Shown here one piece after another: positions 1 through 5,473 of a DNA stretch of 5,473 nt. How positions within the stretch are numbered: the stretch's first letter is position 1; every line of letters begins with the position of its first letter. Origin of the DNA: Alphaproteobacteria bacterium (GTDB lineage Bacteria > Pseudomonadota > Alphaproteobacteria > RS24); NCBI GenBank assembly GCA_028816945.1, contig JAPPQG010000086.1, positions 1 to 5,473 of the forward strand, written 5' to 3'. Position numbers and translations under genes: made by a program. The notes beneath the pieces were generated by a model. The model did not search any database and was not told the origin of the DNA. It worked only from the letters and a program-made list of their open reading frames with translations.

Positions 1-312
1 CAGAAGGCACCCGACTTGCCTGCCCCGCGTAGTGGCGCGGCCATTGGCATGCTTGACGACCAGCTCCATGTTGTAGGTGGCTATCGTCTATCACCACCGA
101 AAACAGTTGATGAACATTATGTGCTTGATATGACAAAAGGTGCAAAACAAGATACAAAACAATGGCGGCGCGCCGCCTCCTTACCGCAAGCGCGCCACCA
201 TGCAGGCTATGCCGCCCTGCCAAGCGGTTTTTATATTTTAGGCGGCGCATTAGGAGGTGGCTTTTACGCGCCCTTTACGGCTACAAATAGCGTGCATATT
301 TTTCGTCCCTAA
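1..312 (+). CDS. Kelch-repeat (beta-propeller) protein, C-terminal part
   Basis: The reading frame is open from the first base, so the gene starts outside the window and 103 C-terminal codons are visible, ending in TAA at 310-312. A TTG at 16 could serve as a start on paper, but the frame continues upstream and the fragment looks like the end of a larger protein. Two kelch-type blades can be seen: a strand ending in the Gly-Gly doublet VVGGY followed by a variable loop and YVLDM, then a tryptophan (QWRRAASLP), and a second blade with YAALPSGFYILGGA ending in NSVHIFRP. The hydrophobic-hydrophobic-GG doublet followed downstream by Tyr and Trp is the kelch signature. Kelch propellers usually bind proteins or sugars; nothing here identifies the ligand or whether an N-terminal signal peptide exists. 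The DUF1489 gene follows after 8 bp, so co-transcription is likely. The family call is fairly safe; the function is unknown. Confidence 0.75.
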   Translation, partial: QKAPDLPAPRSGAAIGMLDDQLHVVGGYRLSPPKTVDEHYVLDMTKGAKQDTKQWRRAASLPQARHHAGYAALPSGFYILGGALGGGFYAPFTATNSVHIFRP

Positions 313-320
313 CTTTAACC

Positions 321-740
321 ATGACAGTACATTTAATTAAACTTGCGGCGGGGATAGATAAAATTGCCGCGCTTGCTGAACGACAAAAAAATATTCAAAC
401 CCGCCATGGCCGCCTTGTGCATATAGCCCGCAATCACCCGAAACGGGTTGCCGAATTGCTTGACGGTGGCTCGCTCTATTGGGTCATTAAACGGCAAATC
501 CGCGCCCGCCAACGCATTACCGATATTGAATCTGTCACCGATAAAACAGGCACAAGGCATTGTCATATTATTTTGCACCCAAAACTTGTTTTAACCCGCC
601 CGCAAGCGCGGCGCCCCTTTCAGGGTTGGCGTTATTTGCCGTCTGCCGATGCCCCCGAAGATTTACCACCACCGATAAAAGGGAGCGATGAATTGCCCCC
701 CGATATGCGCGCTGAATTGGCGGCACTTGGTCTGCTGTAA
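321..740 (+). CDS. DUF1489 family protein (alphaproteobacterial, function unknown)
   Basis: This is a complete 139-residue protein with an ATG start and a TAA stop. It matches the DUF1489 family from memory: the N-terminus MTVHLIKLAAG, a central conserved block at residues 39-66 containing HPKR, LLDGGSLYWVIK and ARQRI, and a later RRPFQGWRYL block at 97-106, followed by a proline-rich stretch and a C-terminal ELAALGLL ending. The length of about 140 is normal for the family. No signal peptide or membrane segment is seen, so it is probably cytoplasmic. The many conserved Lys/Arg/Trp residues would suit a nucleic-acid or nucleotide ligand, but that is speculation and no biochemical role is established. 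The start lies 8 bp after the kelch gene stop and has no visible Shine-Dalgarno sequence (TAACTTTAACC precedes it), which suggests translational coupling to the upstream gene. It converges on panC across a 50-bp gap. Confidence 0.85.
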   Translation: MTVHLIKLAAGIDKIAALAERQKNIQTRHGRLVHIARNHPKRVAELLDGGSLYWVIKRQIRARQRITDIESVTDKTGTRHCHIILHPKLVLTRPQARRPFQGWRYLPSADAPEDLPPPIKGSDELPPDMRAELAALGLL

Positions 741-742
741 GT

Positions 743-784
743 TTTGATTAAGACTCTTTGATTAAGGCTCTTTGATTAAGACTC
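743..784. repeat. Tandem repeat, 14 bp x 3
   Basis: Three head-to-tail copies of TTTGATTAAGACTC lie at 743-756, 757-770 and 771-784. Copies 1 and 3 are identical and copy 2 differs at one base; a partial TTT follows. The array fills nearly the whole 50-bp gap between the convergent stops of the DUF1489 gene (740) and panC (791). The unit length is not a multiple of three, as expected for non-coding DNA. I find no stem-loop plus T-run here, so it does not look like an intrinsic terminator for either gene. Confidence 0.9.
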
Positions 785-790
785 TTTCTG

Positions 791-1795
791 CTATTTGTCA
801 CTATCCGATAGAATGACAGGCAGATTATCAATTAAACGCACTGTGCCAAGATGAGCGGCCGCTAAAACCCGCAATGCTTTACTATTTACTGAGGGTGGTA
901 GAAGGGTTTGCGCATCGCGCACGGCTAGATAATCGACACGCTCAAAACCCGCCGCAAGCAGTGCCGACTTCCCGTCTGCCTCAATTTCCGCAAATGCTGT
1001 ATCCACAATTTCGGCAAATTCCATATTCGCAATTTCGGCAAATTCTACATCCACAATTTCAGCAAGTTCCCTATCCACCTGAGCTGCTTGATCTACATGA
1101 GCCGTTCGCCCTGCCTGAACGATATGACTTGCCCCCTTTGCAAGTTCGGCAAGCACAAGATTAAGCTGGCTGGCTATTTTGCGTTGCGCGGGGGAGAGGC
1201 GGACATTGCGGGAGGATAAAGCAAGCCCATCTGCCTCCCGCACAGTGGGCGCGGCAATGAGTTTAATCGGCAAATCCAAATCAGCAATCATGCGGCGCAC
1301 CACAAGGAGTTGCTGGTAATCTTTTTCCCCAAAAATCGTAACATCGGGCTGGCATTGCAAAAATAATTTAAGAACAAAAAGCGCCATGCCGTCAAAAAAA
1401 TGCGGGCGGGTGTCGCTTTCTAGCCCCAAAGCCGCCCCTTCCATACGCAAATAAGTCGCAAAATTGGGCGGATATATGTCTATTATGTCAGGGGCGTAAA
1501 TAACGGGCTTTGCGTGATTGGGTGTTTTGGCGGCTTGCGCGGCAATTTTGTTTGCATCTTCATCGAGCTGGCGCGGATAAATATCAAAATCCTCACCTTC
1601 GGCAAATTGGCGCGGATTAACAAAAATAGCAACAATGGTTTGATCCACATGCGGGGCAATTTGTTCAACCAATGCTAAATGCCCGTCATGCAAAGCCCCC
1701 ATGGTTGGCACAAGGCCAAGCTGCAAACCGTCCCCGCGCCATTGGCTTATTTGTGCCTGCAATGCGTCTTTTGTTTTTAATATCGATATTGTCAT
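791..1795 (-). CDS. panC: Pantothenate synthetase (pantoate--beta-alanine ligase) with internal repeat insertion
   Basis: PanC joins (R)-pantoate and beta-alanine with ATP, via a pantoyl-adenylate, to make pantothenate, the precursor of coenzyme A; it is a cytoplasmic enzyme. The catalytic core is intact: PTMGALHDGH at 30-39 (the HIGH-like ATP motif), FVNPRQF at 58-64, DIYPR at 71-75, RPHFFDG at 130-136, GEKDYQQL at 156-163 and ALSSRN at 192-197. The C-terminal domain is recognisable by DYLAVRDAQTL near 288-298 and VRLIDN. I chose ATG at 1795, giving 334 residues: it begins MTISILKT as homologues do, and GGGGAAAG (1804-1811) lies 8 nt upstream as the ribosome binding site. A TTG six codons earlier would overlap that site. 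Homologues have about 280 residues. Most of the excess is four in-frame 8-residue repeats at 240-271, inside the C-terminal domain. In the active-site helix the usual GV.TVV reads GMALFV. The SDR gene lies upstream in the same direction. Confidence 0.95.
   Translation of the reverse strand: MTISILKTKDALQAQISQWRGDGLQLGLVPTMGALHDGHLALVEQIAPHVDQTIVAIFVNPRQFAEGEDFDIYPRQLDEDANKIAAQAAKTPNHAKPVIYAPDIIDIYPPNFATYLRMEGAALGLESDTRPHFFDGMALFVLKLFLQCQPDVTIFGEKDYQQLLVVRRMIADLDLPIKLIAAPTVREADGLALSSRNVRLSPAQRKIASQLNLVLAELAKGASHIVQAGRTAHVDQAAQVDRELAEIVDVEFAEIANMEFAEIVDTAFAEIEADGKSALLAAGFERVDYLAVRDAQTLLPPSVNSKALRVLAAAHLGTVRLIDNLPVILSDSDK
982..1077 (-). repeat. In-frame coding tandem repeat in panC, 24 bp x 4
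   Basis: Four adjacent 24-bp units (982-1005, 1006-1029, 1030-1053, 1054-1077) each begin CAATTTC on the + strand. Neighbouring units match at roughly 18 to 20 of 24 positions. Read on the minus strand they encode VDRELAEI, VDVEFAEI, ANMEFAEI and VDTAFAEI (PanC residues 240-271), an acidic, probably helical unit with consensus VDxEFAEI. The preceding HVDQAAQ may be a worn fifth copy. The unit length is a multiple of three, so copies can be gained or lost without breaking the frame. The insertion falls between the conserved catalytic core and the GFERVDYLAVRDA segment, in a region that is variable in PanC. Confidence 0.9.
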
Positions 1796-1803
1796 AAGAG
1801 ATT

Positions 1804-1811
1804 CTTTCCCC
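1804..1811 (-). promoter_or_regulatory. Ribosome binding site of panC
   Basis: On the minus strand GGGGAAAG lies 8 nt before the ATG at 1795. It is the best Shine-Dalgarno-like sequence seen before any minus-strand start in this window. It favours that ATG over the in-frame TTG at 1813, which would sit next to it. The 15-bp repeat array begins immediately upstream at 1814. Confidence 0.55.
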
Positions 1812-1813
1812 AA

Positions 1814-1888
1814 TCATTCTAAATTAAGTCACTCTAAATTGAGTCATTATAAATTAAGTCACTCTAAATTAGGTTATTCTAAATTAAA
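1814..1888. repeat. Tandem repeat, 15 bp x 5
   Basis: Five contiguous copies of a unit close to TCATTCTAAATTAAG occupy 1814-1828, 1829-1843, 1844-1858, 1859-1873 and 1874-1888. Each differs from the first at one or two bases. The array ends exactly at the stop codon of the SDR gene (1889-1891) and starts just upstream of the panC ribosome binding site, so it is nearly the entire 93-bp intergenic spacer. It would be transcribed as the linker of an SDR-panC message. No hairpin is apparent. Confidence 0.92.
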
Positions 1889-2716
1889 TTAGGGCGTATC
1901 GCTCCCCTTTTTATCATCGACAAGATAGGCATTGGCAATCCCGCCATCGGCTAAATAAGACGCCCCTGTCATATAATTTGCCTCTTCGCTTAACAAAAAG
2001 GCAACAAGGGCAGCAATTTCTTCTGGCTTGCCAAGCCGTCCCATAGGAATATGGCGGCGGCGCATATGCCATTTCTCATCTGTGTCAAAATAATGTGCGG
2101 TGCGTGCTGTTTTAACCGGCCCAGCGGCAACACAATTCGCCCGTATATTATCACGCGCATGGGCAATGGCAATTTCTCGTGTTAATGCTTCTACACCACC
2201 TTTGGCGGTCGTATAAGCAATTTGCGCTTGTGCTGAGCCGCGGTGCGCGGTAATAGATGACATATTGATAATGGCACTTCCACCATAAGAGCTGGCGTAA
2301 CGTTTAAGGGCGGGCAGGGCATGGTGGCACATTAAATAAACGCTTGTTAGATTCATATTAAGTGTTGTTTGCCATGTTTGATAATCTGTTGCTGCTATGC
2401 CCCCATCCTTTGCCTCCAAAATAGCAGCATTATTGACAAGCCCATAAAGCCCGCCAAATGCGGCTTCGGCTTGCTGCACAATATGGGCGGCTATTTCTGG
2501 TTGGCTAATATCGCCTGCAAGTGAGACAATTTTTGCCTCATTGGTGGCATCGGGGGCATTGGGGAGCAAATATTGGCGTGCTTGGGCGGCCAATTCATCT
2601 GTCTTTTCGGCTAGAATGAGTCGGCATTGTGCCATGTGTAGCCGTTTGGCAATAGCCCGCCCGATACCGCCTGCGGCGCCCGTAAGCAATATAGGTTTTT
2701 CTTTTAAGCCTTGCAT
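1889..2716 (-). CDS. Short-chain dehydrogenase/reductase (SDR), classical type
   Basis: This is an NAD(P)-dependent oxidoreductase with a Rossmann fold, probably cytoplasmic; the substrate cannot be told from sequence. With the ATG at 2716 (MQGLKEKP) it has 275 residues, typical for classical SDRs. The cofactor motif TGAAGGIG is at 12-19. Glu37 at the end of the second beta-strand hints at NAD(H) preference. GD at 68-69 contacts the adenine, NNAA is at 95-98, and the catalytic tetrad is Asn122, Ser154, Tyr168 and Lys172 (YTTAK). The AAGPVKT segment follows, and the C-terminus has the usual GRLGKPEEIA and YMTGASYLADGG. An in-frame TTG at 2743 would add nine poorly conserved residues. Neither start has a clear Shine-Dalgarno sequence, so the start is uncertain. 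The gene lies 93 bp upstream of panC and may share its transcript. Ketopantoate reductase belongs to a different fold family, so adjacency to panC does not prove a pantothenate role. Confidence 0.9.
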   Translation of the reverse strand: MQGLKEKPILLTGAAGGIGRAIAKRLHMAQCRLILAEKTDELAAQARQYLLPNAPDATNEAKIVSLAGDISQPEIAAHIVQQAEAAFGGLYGLVNNAAILEAKDGGIAATDYQTWQTTLNMNLTSVYLMCHHALPALKRYASSYGGSAIINMSSITAHRGSAQAQIAYTTAKGGVEALTREIAIAHARDNIRANCVAAGPVKTARTAHYFDTDEKWHMRRRHIPMGRLGKPEEIAALVAFLLSEEANYMTGASYLADGGIANAYLVDDKKGSDTP

Positions 2717-2766
2717 ACATGCACCATAAGCTGATAAAAACAAAAAGGCAGTAAAAAACGAATCGC

Positions 2767-2779
2767 AGAATTATATTCT
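2767..2779. repeat. Small inverted repeat AGAAT-TAT-ATTCT
   Basis: A perfect 5-bp inverted repeat with a 3-bp centre lies in the SDR/clpS divergent region. It overlaps a second minus-strand TATAAT (2770-2775). It could be an operator half-site pair, but a repeat this short and AT-rich can occur by chance. Confidence 0.25.
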
Positions 2780-2800
2780 TGATTGGCTTGGATTGCCCCA

Positions 2801-2829
2801 ATTATAGCCCTGTGTCAGGTTATAGTCAT
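2801..2829 (-). promoter_or_regulatory. Candidate sigma-70-type promoter for the SDR-panC transcript
   Basis: On the minus strand a perfect -10 box TATAAT (2801-2806) is preceded by a 17-bp spacer and a -35-like ATGACT (2824-2829), which matches four of six bases of TTGACA. Transcription would start near 2793 and give a leader of about 75 nt before the SDR ATG. Both boxes lie in adjacent copies of the 18-bp repeat. No comparable promoter was found for clpS on the + strand. Confidence 0.45.
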
Positions 2830-2855
2830 GTGCTATATTATAGTCATATATCATG
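2802..2855. repeat. Degenerate tandem repeat, 18 bp x 3
   Basis: Three adjacent 18-bp units, each beginning TTATAG on the + strand, lie at 2802-2819, 2820-2837 and 2838-2855. Neighbouring units match at about 12 to 13 of 18 positions, so the array is more decayed than the others in the window. On the minus strand each unit supplies a CTATAA element (part of TATAAT in two cases), and the second and third also supply ATGACT. The array sits in the 198-bp spacer between the divergent SDR and clpS genes. Confidence 0.65.
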
Positions 2856-2914
2856 CGTTCATTTAGCGGTTGTAAATACTTGAAATTTGCAGAAAATGCG
2901 GCAAAAATGTTGCA

Positions 2915-3283
2915 ATGAGTAGATATTTTTCCATGCGTGTCGTGCGTCTAGCGACCCCTAAAAAGGGCGGAAATCAGGGCAATCCTGATAGTGAGACAGG
3001 TGTGCTAACCCGCACCAAACGCACAACCCAAAAGCCACCCCTCTATAAGGTGATTATTTTGAATGACGATTATACACCAATGGAATTTGTTGTTTACATA
3101 TTGCAGCGTTTTTTTAACAAGAGTATAGAGGAAGCAACACAAATTATGCTACATGTTCATCAAAATGGTCTCGGTATTTGTGGCGTCTTTACTTATGAAG
3201 TTGCAGAAACTAAAGTTACCCAAGTTATGGATTTAGCACGGGAACACCAGCACCCATTGCAATGCACTATGGAAAAGGAATGA
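2915..3283 (+). CDS. clpS: ClpS, N-end rule adaptor of the ClpAP protease
   Basis: ClpS binds proteins with a destabilising N-terminal residue (Leu, Phe, Tyr or Trp) and passes them to ClpA for unfolding and degradation by ClpP in the cytoplasm. The core runs from about residue 41 ([18 protein letters not shown]) to the C-terminal [10 protein letters not shown]. The binding-pocket residues are present: Asn50 and Asp51 (Asn34/Asp35 in E. coli), Met56 (Met40) and His82 (His66). The N-terminal extension of about 40 residues is polar and probably disordered, as is usual; this flexible arm is the part of ClpS that enters the ClpA pore. The total of 122 residues is slightly longer than many homologues. 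A second in-frame ATG at 2933 would give 116 residues, and neither start has a good Shine-Dalgarno sequence, so the start is uncertain. clpA follows after 76 bp in the same direction, the usual partner arrangement. Confidence 0.96.
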   Translation: MSRYFSMRVVRLATPKKGGNQGNPDSETGVLTRTKRTTQKPPLYKVIILNDDYTPMEFVVYILQRFFNKSIEEATQIMLHVHQNGLGICGVFTYEVAETKVTQVMDLAREHQHPLQCTMEKE

Positions 3284-3285
3284 GC

Positions 3286-3337
3286 CAGTAGATTGGAACA
3301 GTAGATTGGAACAGTAGATTGAAGCAGTAGATTGAGT
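3286..3337. repeat. Tandem repeat, 13 bp x 4
   Basis: Four contiguous copies of CAGTAGATTGGAA lie at 3286-3298, 3299-3311, 3312-3324 and 3325-3337. The first two are identical, and the third and fourth differ only in their last three bases. The array begins 2 bp after the clpS stop and fills most of the 76-bp spacer before clpA. It is followed by further looser GATT-containing sequence (GATTAGGAACG, GATTATATT). The unit is not a multiple of three and contains TAG, so it is not coding. It lies within the presumed clpS-clpA message. Confidence 0.92.
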
Positions 3338-3343
3338 CGGATT

Positions 3344-3348
3344 AGGAA
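3344..3348 (+). promoter_or_regulatory. Probable ribosome binding site of clpA
   Basis: AGGAA lies 11 nt before the ATG at 3360, slightly farther than ideal. It is the only purine-rich Shine-Dalgarno-like element near that start. It sits just after the 13-bp repeat array. Confidence 0.4.
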
Positions 3349-3359
3349 CGGATTATATT

Positions 3360-5473
3360 ATGTCAGCATTTTCAAAAGGTCTTGAACAGGGTTTGCGCGC
3401 GGCATTGGAATTAGCCAATGCGCGCCAGCATGAGTTTGCCACATTAGAACATTTGCTTTTAGCATTGACCGAAGATAATGACGCCCGCGCGGTGATTGAA
3501 GCGTGCGGGGTCGATATAAAAATACTGCAAGATAAATTGACACATTATATTGATAAAGAATTGGGCGGCTTGATTACCGAAGAAGCGGGCGAGTGCAAAC
3601 CAACAGCAGGCTTTCAACGCGTCATCCAACGCGCGGTTATTCATGTGCAATCTTCTGGCCGTGATGAAGTAACAGGTGCAAATGTATTAGTTGCCCTATT
3701 TGCTGAACGCGAAAGCCATGCGGCTTATTTTCTGCAAGAACAAGACATGACGCGTTATGATGCGGTTAATTTTATTTCTCATGGGGTTGCCAAAACCCCG
3801 GGCATGAGTGAATCGCGTCCTGTGCGCGGCGTCCATGATGAAGATATGGATTCGATACGCCAATCAGGCGAATCTGCATTAGCGGCCTATTGTATCAATT
3901 TGAATGACAAGGCACGCGATGGGAAAGTCGATCCGCTTATTGGGCGGGCGCGTGAAATTGACCGCACAATTCAAATTTTATGCCGCCGTAATAAAAATAA
4001 TCCGCTTTTGGTTGGCGATCCGGGGGTTGGCAAAACGGCCATTGCCGAAGGTCTTGCACGGAAAATTATTGAGGAAAATGTCCCCAATGTTTTGACAGAT
4101 AATGTCATTTATGCGCTCGATATGGGGGCATTATTGGCAGGCACACGTTATCGGGGCGATTTTGAAGAGCGCGTCAAACAGGTTATGAGCGAATTGGAAG
4201 ATTTGCCCGAAGCCATTTTATTCATTGATGAGATACATACAGTGATAGGCGCAGGCGCCACTTCGGGCGGTGCATTAGATGCGTCTAATCTGCTAAAACC
4301 TGCCTTGCAAAGTGGCGGCTTGCGCTGCATTGGCTCGACAACTTATAAAGAATTCCGCCAGCACTTTGAAAAAGATAGGGCCTTGGCGCGGCGTTTTCAA
4401 AAAATTGACATTAATGAGCCGAATGTTGGCGATACGATTAAAATTTTGCGTGGTCTCAAACCTTATTTTGAAGACTTCCACCAAATCCGCTACACAAATG
4501 AGGCGATTAAATCGGCTGTGGAATTATCCGCCCGCTATATGAATGACCGCAAATTGCCCGACAAAGCAATTGATGTTATTGACGAAGTAGGCGCTTCGCA
4601 AATGCTCTTGCCTAGTTCTAAACGCAAAAAGACAATTACTGTGCGTGATGTTGAAAACACAATCGCGACAATGGCACGCATTCCTGCAAAAACCGTTTCC
4701 AAAAATGATGAGGAGAAATTGCGCGATTTAGATATGGGCTTAAAGCGCGTTGTCTTTGGCCAAGATGCGGCTATTGAGGCATTGGCGGCGGCCATTAAAT
4801 TATCGCGTGCGGGCTTGCGGGAGGAAAATAAGCCGATTGGCTGTTATTTATTCTCTGGCCCAACAGGCGTTGGCAAAACCGAAGTAGCCCGCCAATTAGC
4901 AAGCATTATGGGCGTCGAATTATTGCGCTTTGATATGTCTGAATATATGGAACGCCATACAGTCTCTCGTTTGTTGGGCGCGCCCCCGGGCTATGTTGGC
5001 TATGATCAAGGCGGGCTTTTAACCGATGGTGTCGACCAACATCCGCATTGTGTCTTATTGCTAGATGAGGTCGAGAAAGCTCACCCCGATTTATTCAATG
5101 TTTTATTGCAAGTCATGGATAATGGCGCGCTAACCGATGCGAATGGCCGTAAAGTTGATTTCCGTAATGTTATTTTGGTTATGACGACTAATGCAGGTGC
5201 CGCTGAACTTGCAAAAGCACCTATGGGTTTTGGGCGTGGCGAACGGCAGGGCGATGATGAGGAGGCGATTAAAAAAATGTTTGCGCCCGAATTTCGCAAC
5301 CGATTAGATGCGATTGTGCCGTTTGATAATTTACCACCCGCGATTGTCGCCCGTGTGGTTGAGAAATTCGTATTGCAATTAGAAGCCCAGCTTGCTGACC
5401 GCAATGTGATTATTGAACTCACACCGCAAGCAACCCATTGGCTTGCGCAAAAAGGCTATGACCGCCAAATGGG
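3360..5473 (+). CDS. clpA: ClpA, AAA+ unfoldase of the ClpAP protease (C-terminus cut off)
   Basis: ClpA forms a hexameric ring that uses ATP to unfold substrates and thread them into ClpP. The window holds 704 codons plus two bases and no stop; homologues have about 750-780 residues, so only the C-terminal tail is missing. The Clp N-domain (about 1-145) begins [10 protein letters not shown] and has Glu25 and Glu30 in [12 protein letters not shown], equivalent to the ClpS-contacting Glu23/Glu28 of E. coli. In the first AAA+ domain Walker A is GDPGVGKT (219-226), the pore loop is TRYRG (262-266), Walker B is ILFIDE (286-291), and Arg344/Arg345 form the arginine-finger region. In the second, Walker A is GPTGVGKT (500-507), the pore loop is GYVG (544-547), Walker B is LLLDE (566-570), and FRNR is at 645-648. 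The ClpP-binding loop reads MGF (622-624) where IGF or IGL is usual. The start is supported by AGGAA upstream. The sensor-2 GAR motif lies just past the edge. Confidence 0.98.
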   Translation, partial: MSAFSKGLEQGLRAALELANARQHEFATLEHLLLALTEDNDARAVIEACGVDIKILQDKLTHYIDKELGGLITEEAGECKPTAGFQRVIQRAVIHVQSSGRDEVTGANVLVALFAERESHAAYFLQEQDMTRYDAVNFISHGVAKTPGMSESRPVRGVHDEDMDSIRQSGESALAAYCINLNDKARDGKVDPLIGRAREIDRTIQILCRRNKNNPLLVGDPGVGKTAIAEGLARKIIEENVPNVLTDNVIYALDMGALLAGTRYRGDFEERVKQVMSELEDLPEAILFIDEIHTVIGAGATSGGALDASNLLKPALQSGGLRCIGSTTYKEFRQHFEKDRALARRFQKIDINEPNVGDTIKILRGLKPYFEDFHQIRYTNEAIKSAVELSARYMNDRKLPDKAIDVIDEVGASQMLLPSSKRKKTITVRDVENTIATMARIPAKTVSKNDEEKLRDLDMGLKRVVFGQDAAIEALAAAIKLSRAGLREENKPIGCYLFSGPTGVGKTEVARQLASIMGVELLRFDMSEYMERHTVSRLLGAPPGYVGYDQGGLLTDGVDQHPHCVLLLDEVEKAHPDLFNVLLQVMDNGALTDANGRKVDFRNVILVMTTNAGAAELAKAPMGFGRGERQGDDEEAIKKMFAPEFRNRLDAIVPFDNLPPAIVARVVEKFVLQLEAQLADRNVIIELTPQATHWLAQKGYDRQM

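Noticed and set aside
741..790. Bidirectional terminator between the convergent DUF1489 and panC genes
   Set aside because: The gap is direct repeats; I could not find complementary arms followed by a T-run on either strand.
874..1164. A 96-residue + strand open frame rich in PQFRQI repeats
   Set aside because: It is the antisense shadow of panC; its periodicity comes from the 24-bp coding repeat, and panC is clearly the real gene.
1796..1813. Upstream TTG at 1813 as the panC start
   Set aside because: It overlaps the likely ribosome binding site, and the ATG at 1795 gives the N-terminus expected for PanC.
1889..2716. The SDR as a ketopantoate reductase completing pantothenate synthesis with panC
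   Set aside because: Known ketopantoate reductases belong to a different dehydrogenase family (6-phosphogluconate dehydrogenase-like); adjacency alone does not support the assignment.
2879..2914. Heat-shock (RpoH) promoter for clpS, based on CTTGAAA at 2879-2885
   Set aside because: The -35 match is exact, but no CCCCAT- or CYTAT-like -10 box lies at suitable spacing, and the region is too close to the clpS start.
743..3337. The repeat arrays as CRISPR arrays
   Set aside because: The copies are directly adjacent with no unique spacers, units are only 13-24 bp, and no cas gene is present.
3358..4795. Several open frames on the minus strand and in alternative + frames across clpA
   Set aside because: They overlap the intact clpA frame, show no recognisable motifs and have the low-complexity look of shadow translations.

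Overview
The window most likely comes from an alphaproteobacterium of moderate GC with AT-rich intergenic gaps. The reasons are a DUF1489 protein (a family known essentially from Alphaproteobacteria), a ClpS with the alphaproteobacterial style of sequence ([29 protein letters not shown]), and a PanC with the RPHFFDG and GEKDYQQL motifs. I cannot name the genus. No mobile element, RNA gene or CRISPR array is visible, and the genes themselves are ordinary housekeeping ones.

Layout: (1) 1-312, + strand, the C-terminal end of a kelch-repeat protein. (2) 321-740, +, a DUF1489 protein only 8 bp downstream. (3) 791-1795, -, panC (pantothenate synthetase), convergent with DUF1489. (4) 1889-2716, -, a short-chain dehydrogenase/reductase (SDR) upstream of panC in the same direction. 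(5) 2717-2914, a divergent promoter region. (6) 2915-3283, +, clpS. (7) 3360 to the window end, +, clpA, cut off about 55-70 codons before its expected stop. ClpS and ClpA work together: ClpS is the N-recognin adaptor that docks on the ClpA N-domain and delivers N-degron substrates to the ClpAP protease. PanC makes pantothenate from pantoate and beta-alanine. The SDR has no assigned substrate.

The unusual feature is between the genes. Every intergenic gap longer than about 40 bp contains a short tandem direct-repeat array, each with a different unit length: 14 bp x3 (743-784), 15 bp x5 (1814-1888), 18 bp x3 (2802-2855, degenerate) and 13 bp x4 (3286-3337). A fifth array, 24 bp x4 (982-1077), lies in frame inside panC and adds four copies of an 8-residue unit (consensus VDxEFAEI) to a protein that is otherwise a normal PanC. 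The units on either side of panC resemble each other (ATTAAG next to ACTCT). This points to a genome-wide habit of small tandem duplication in this lineage. Whether the arrays do anything or are tolerated slippage products cannot be decided from this window.
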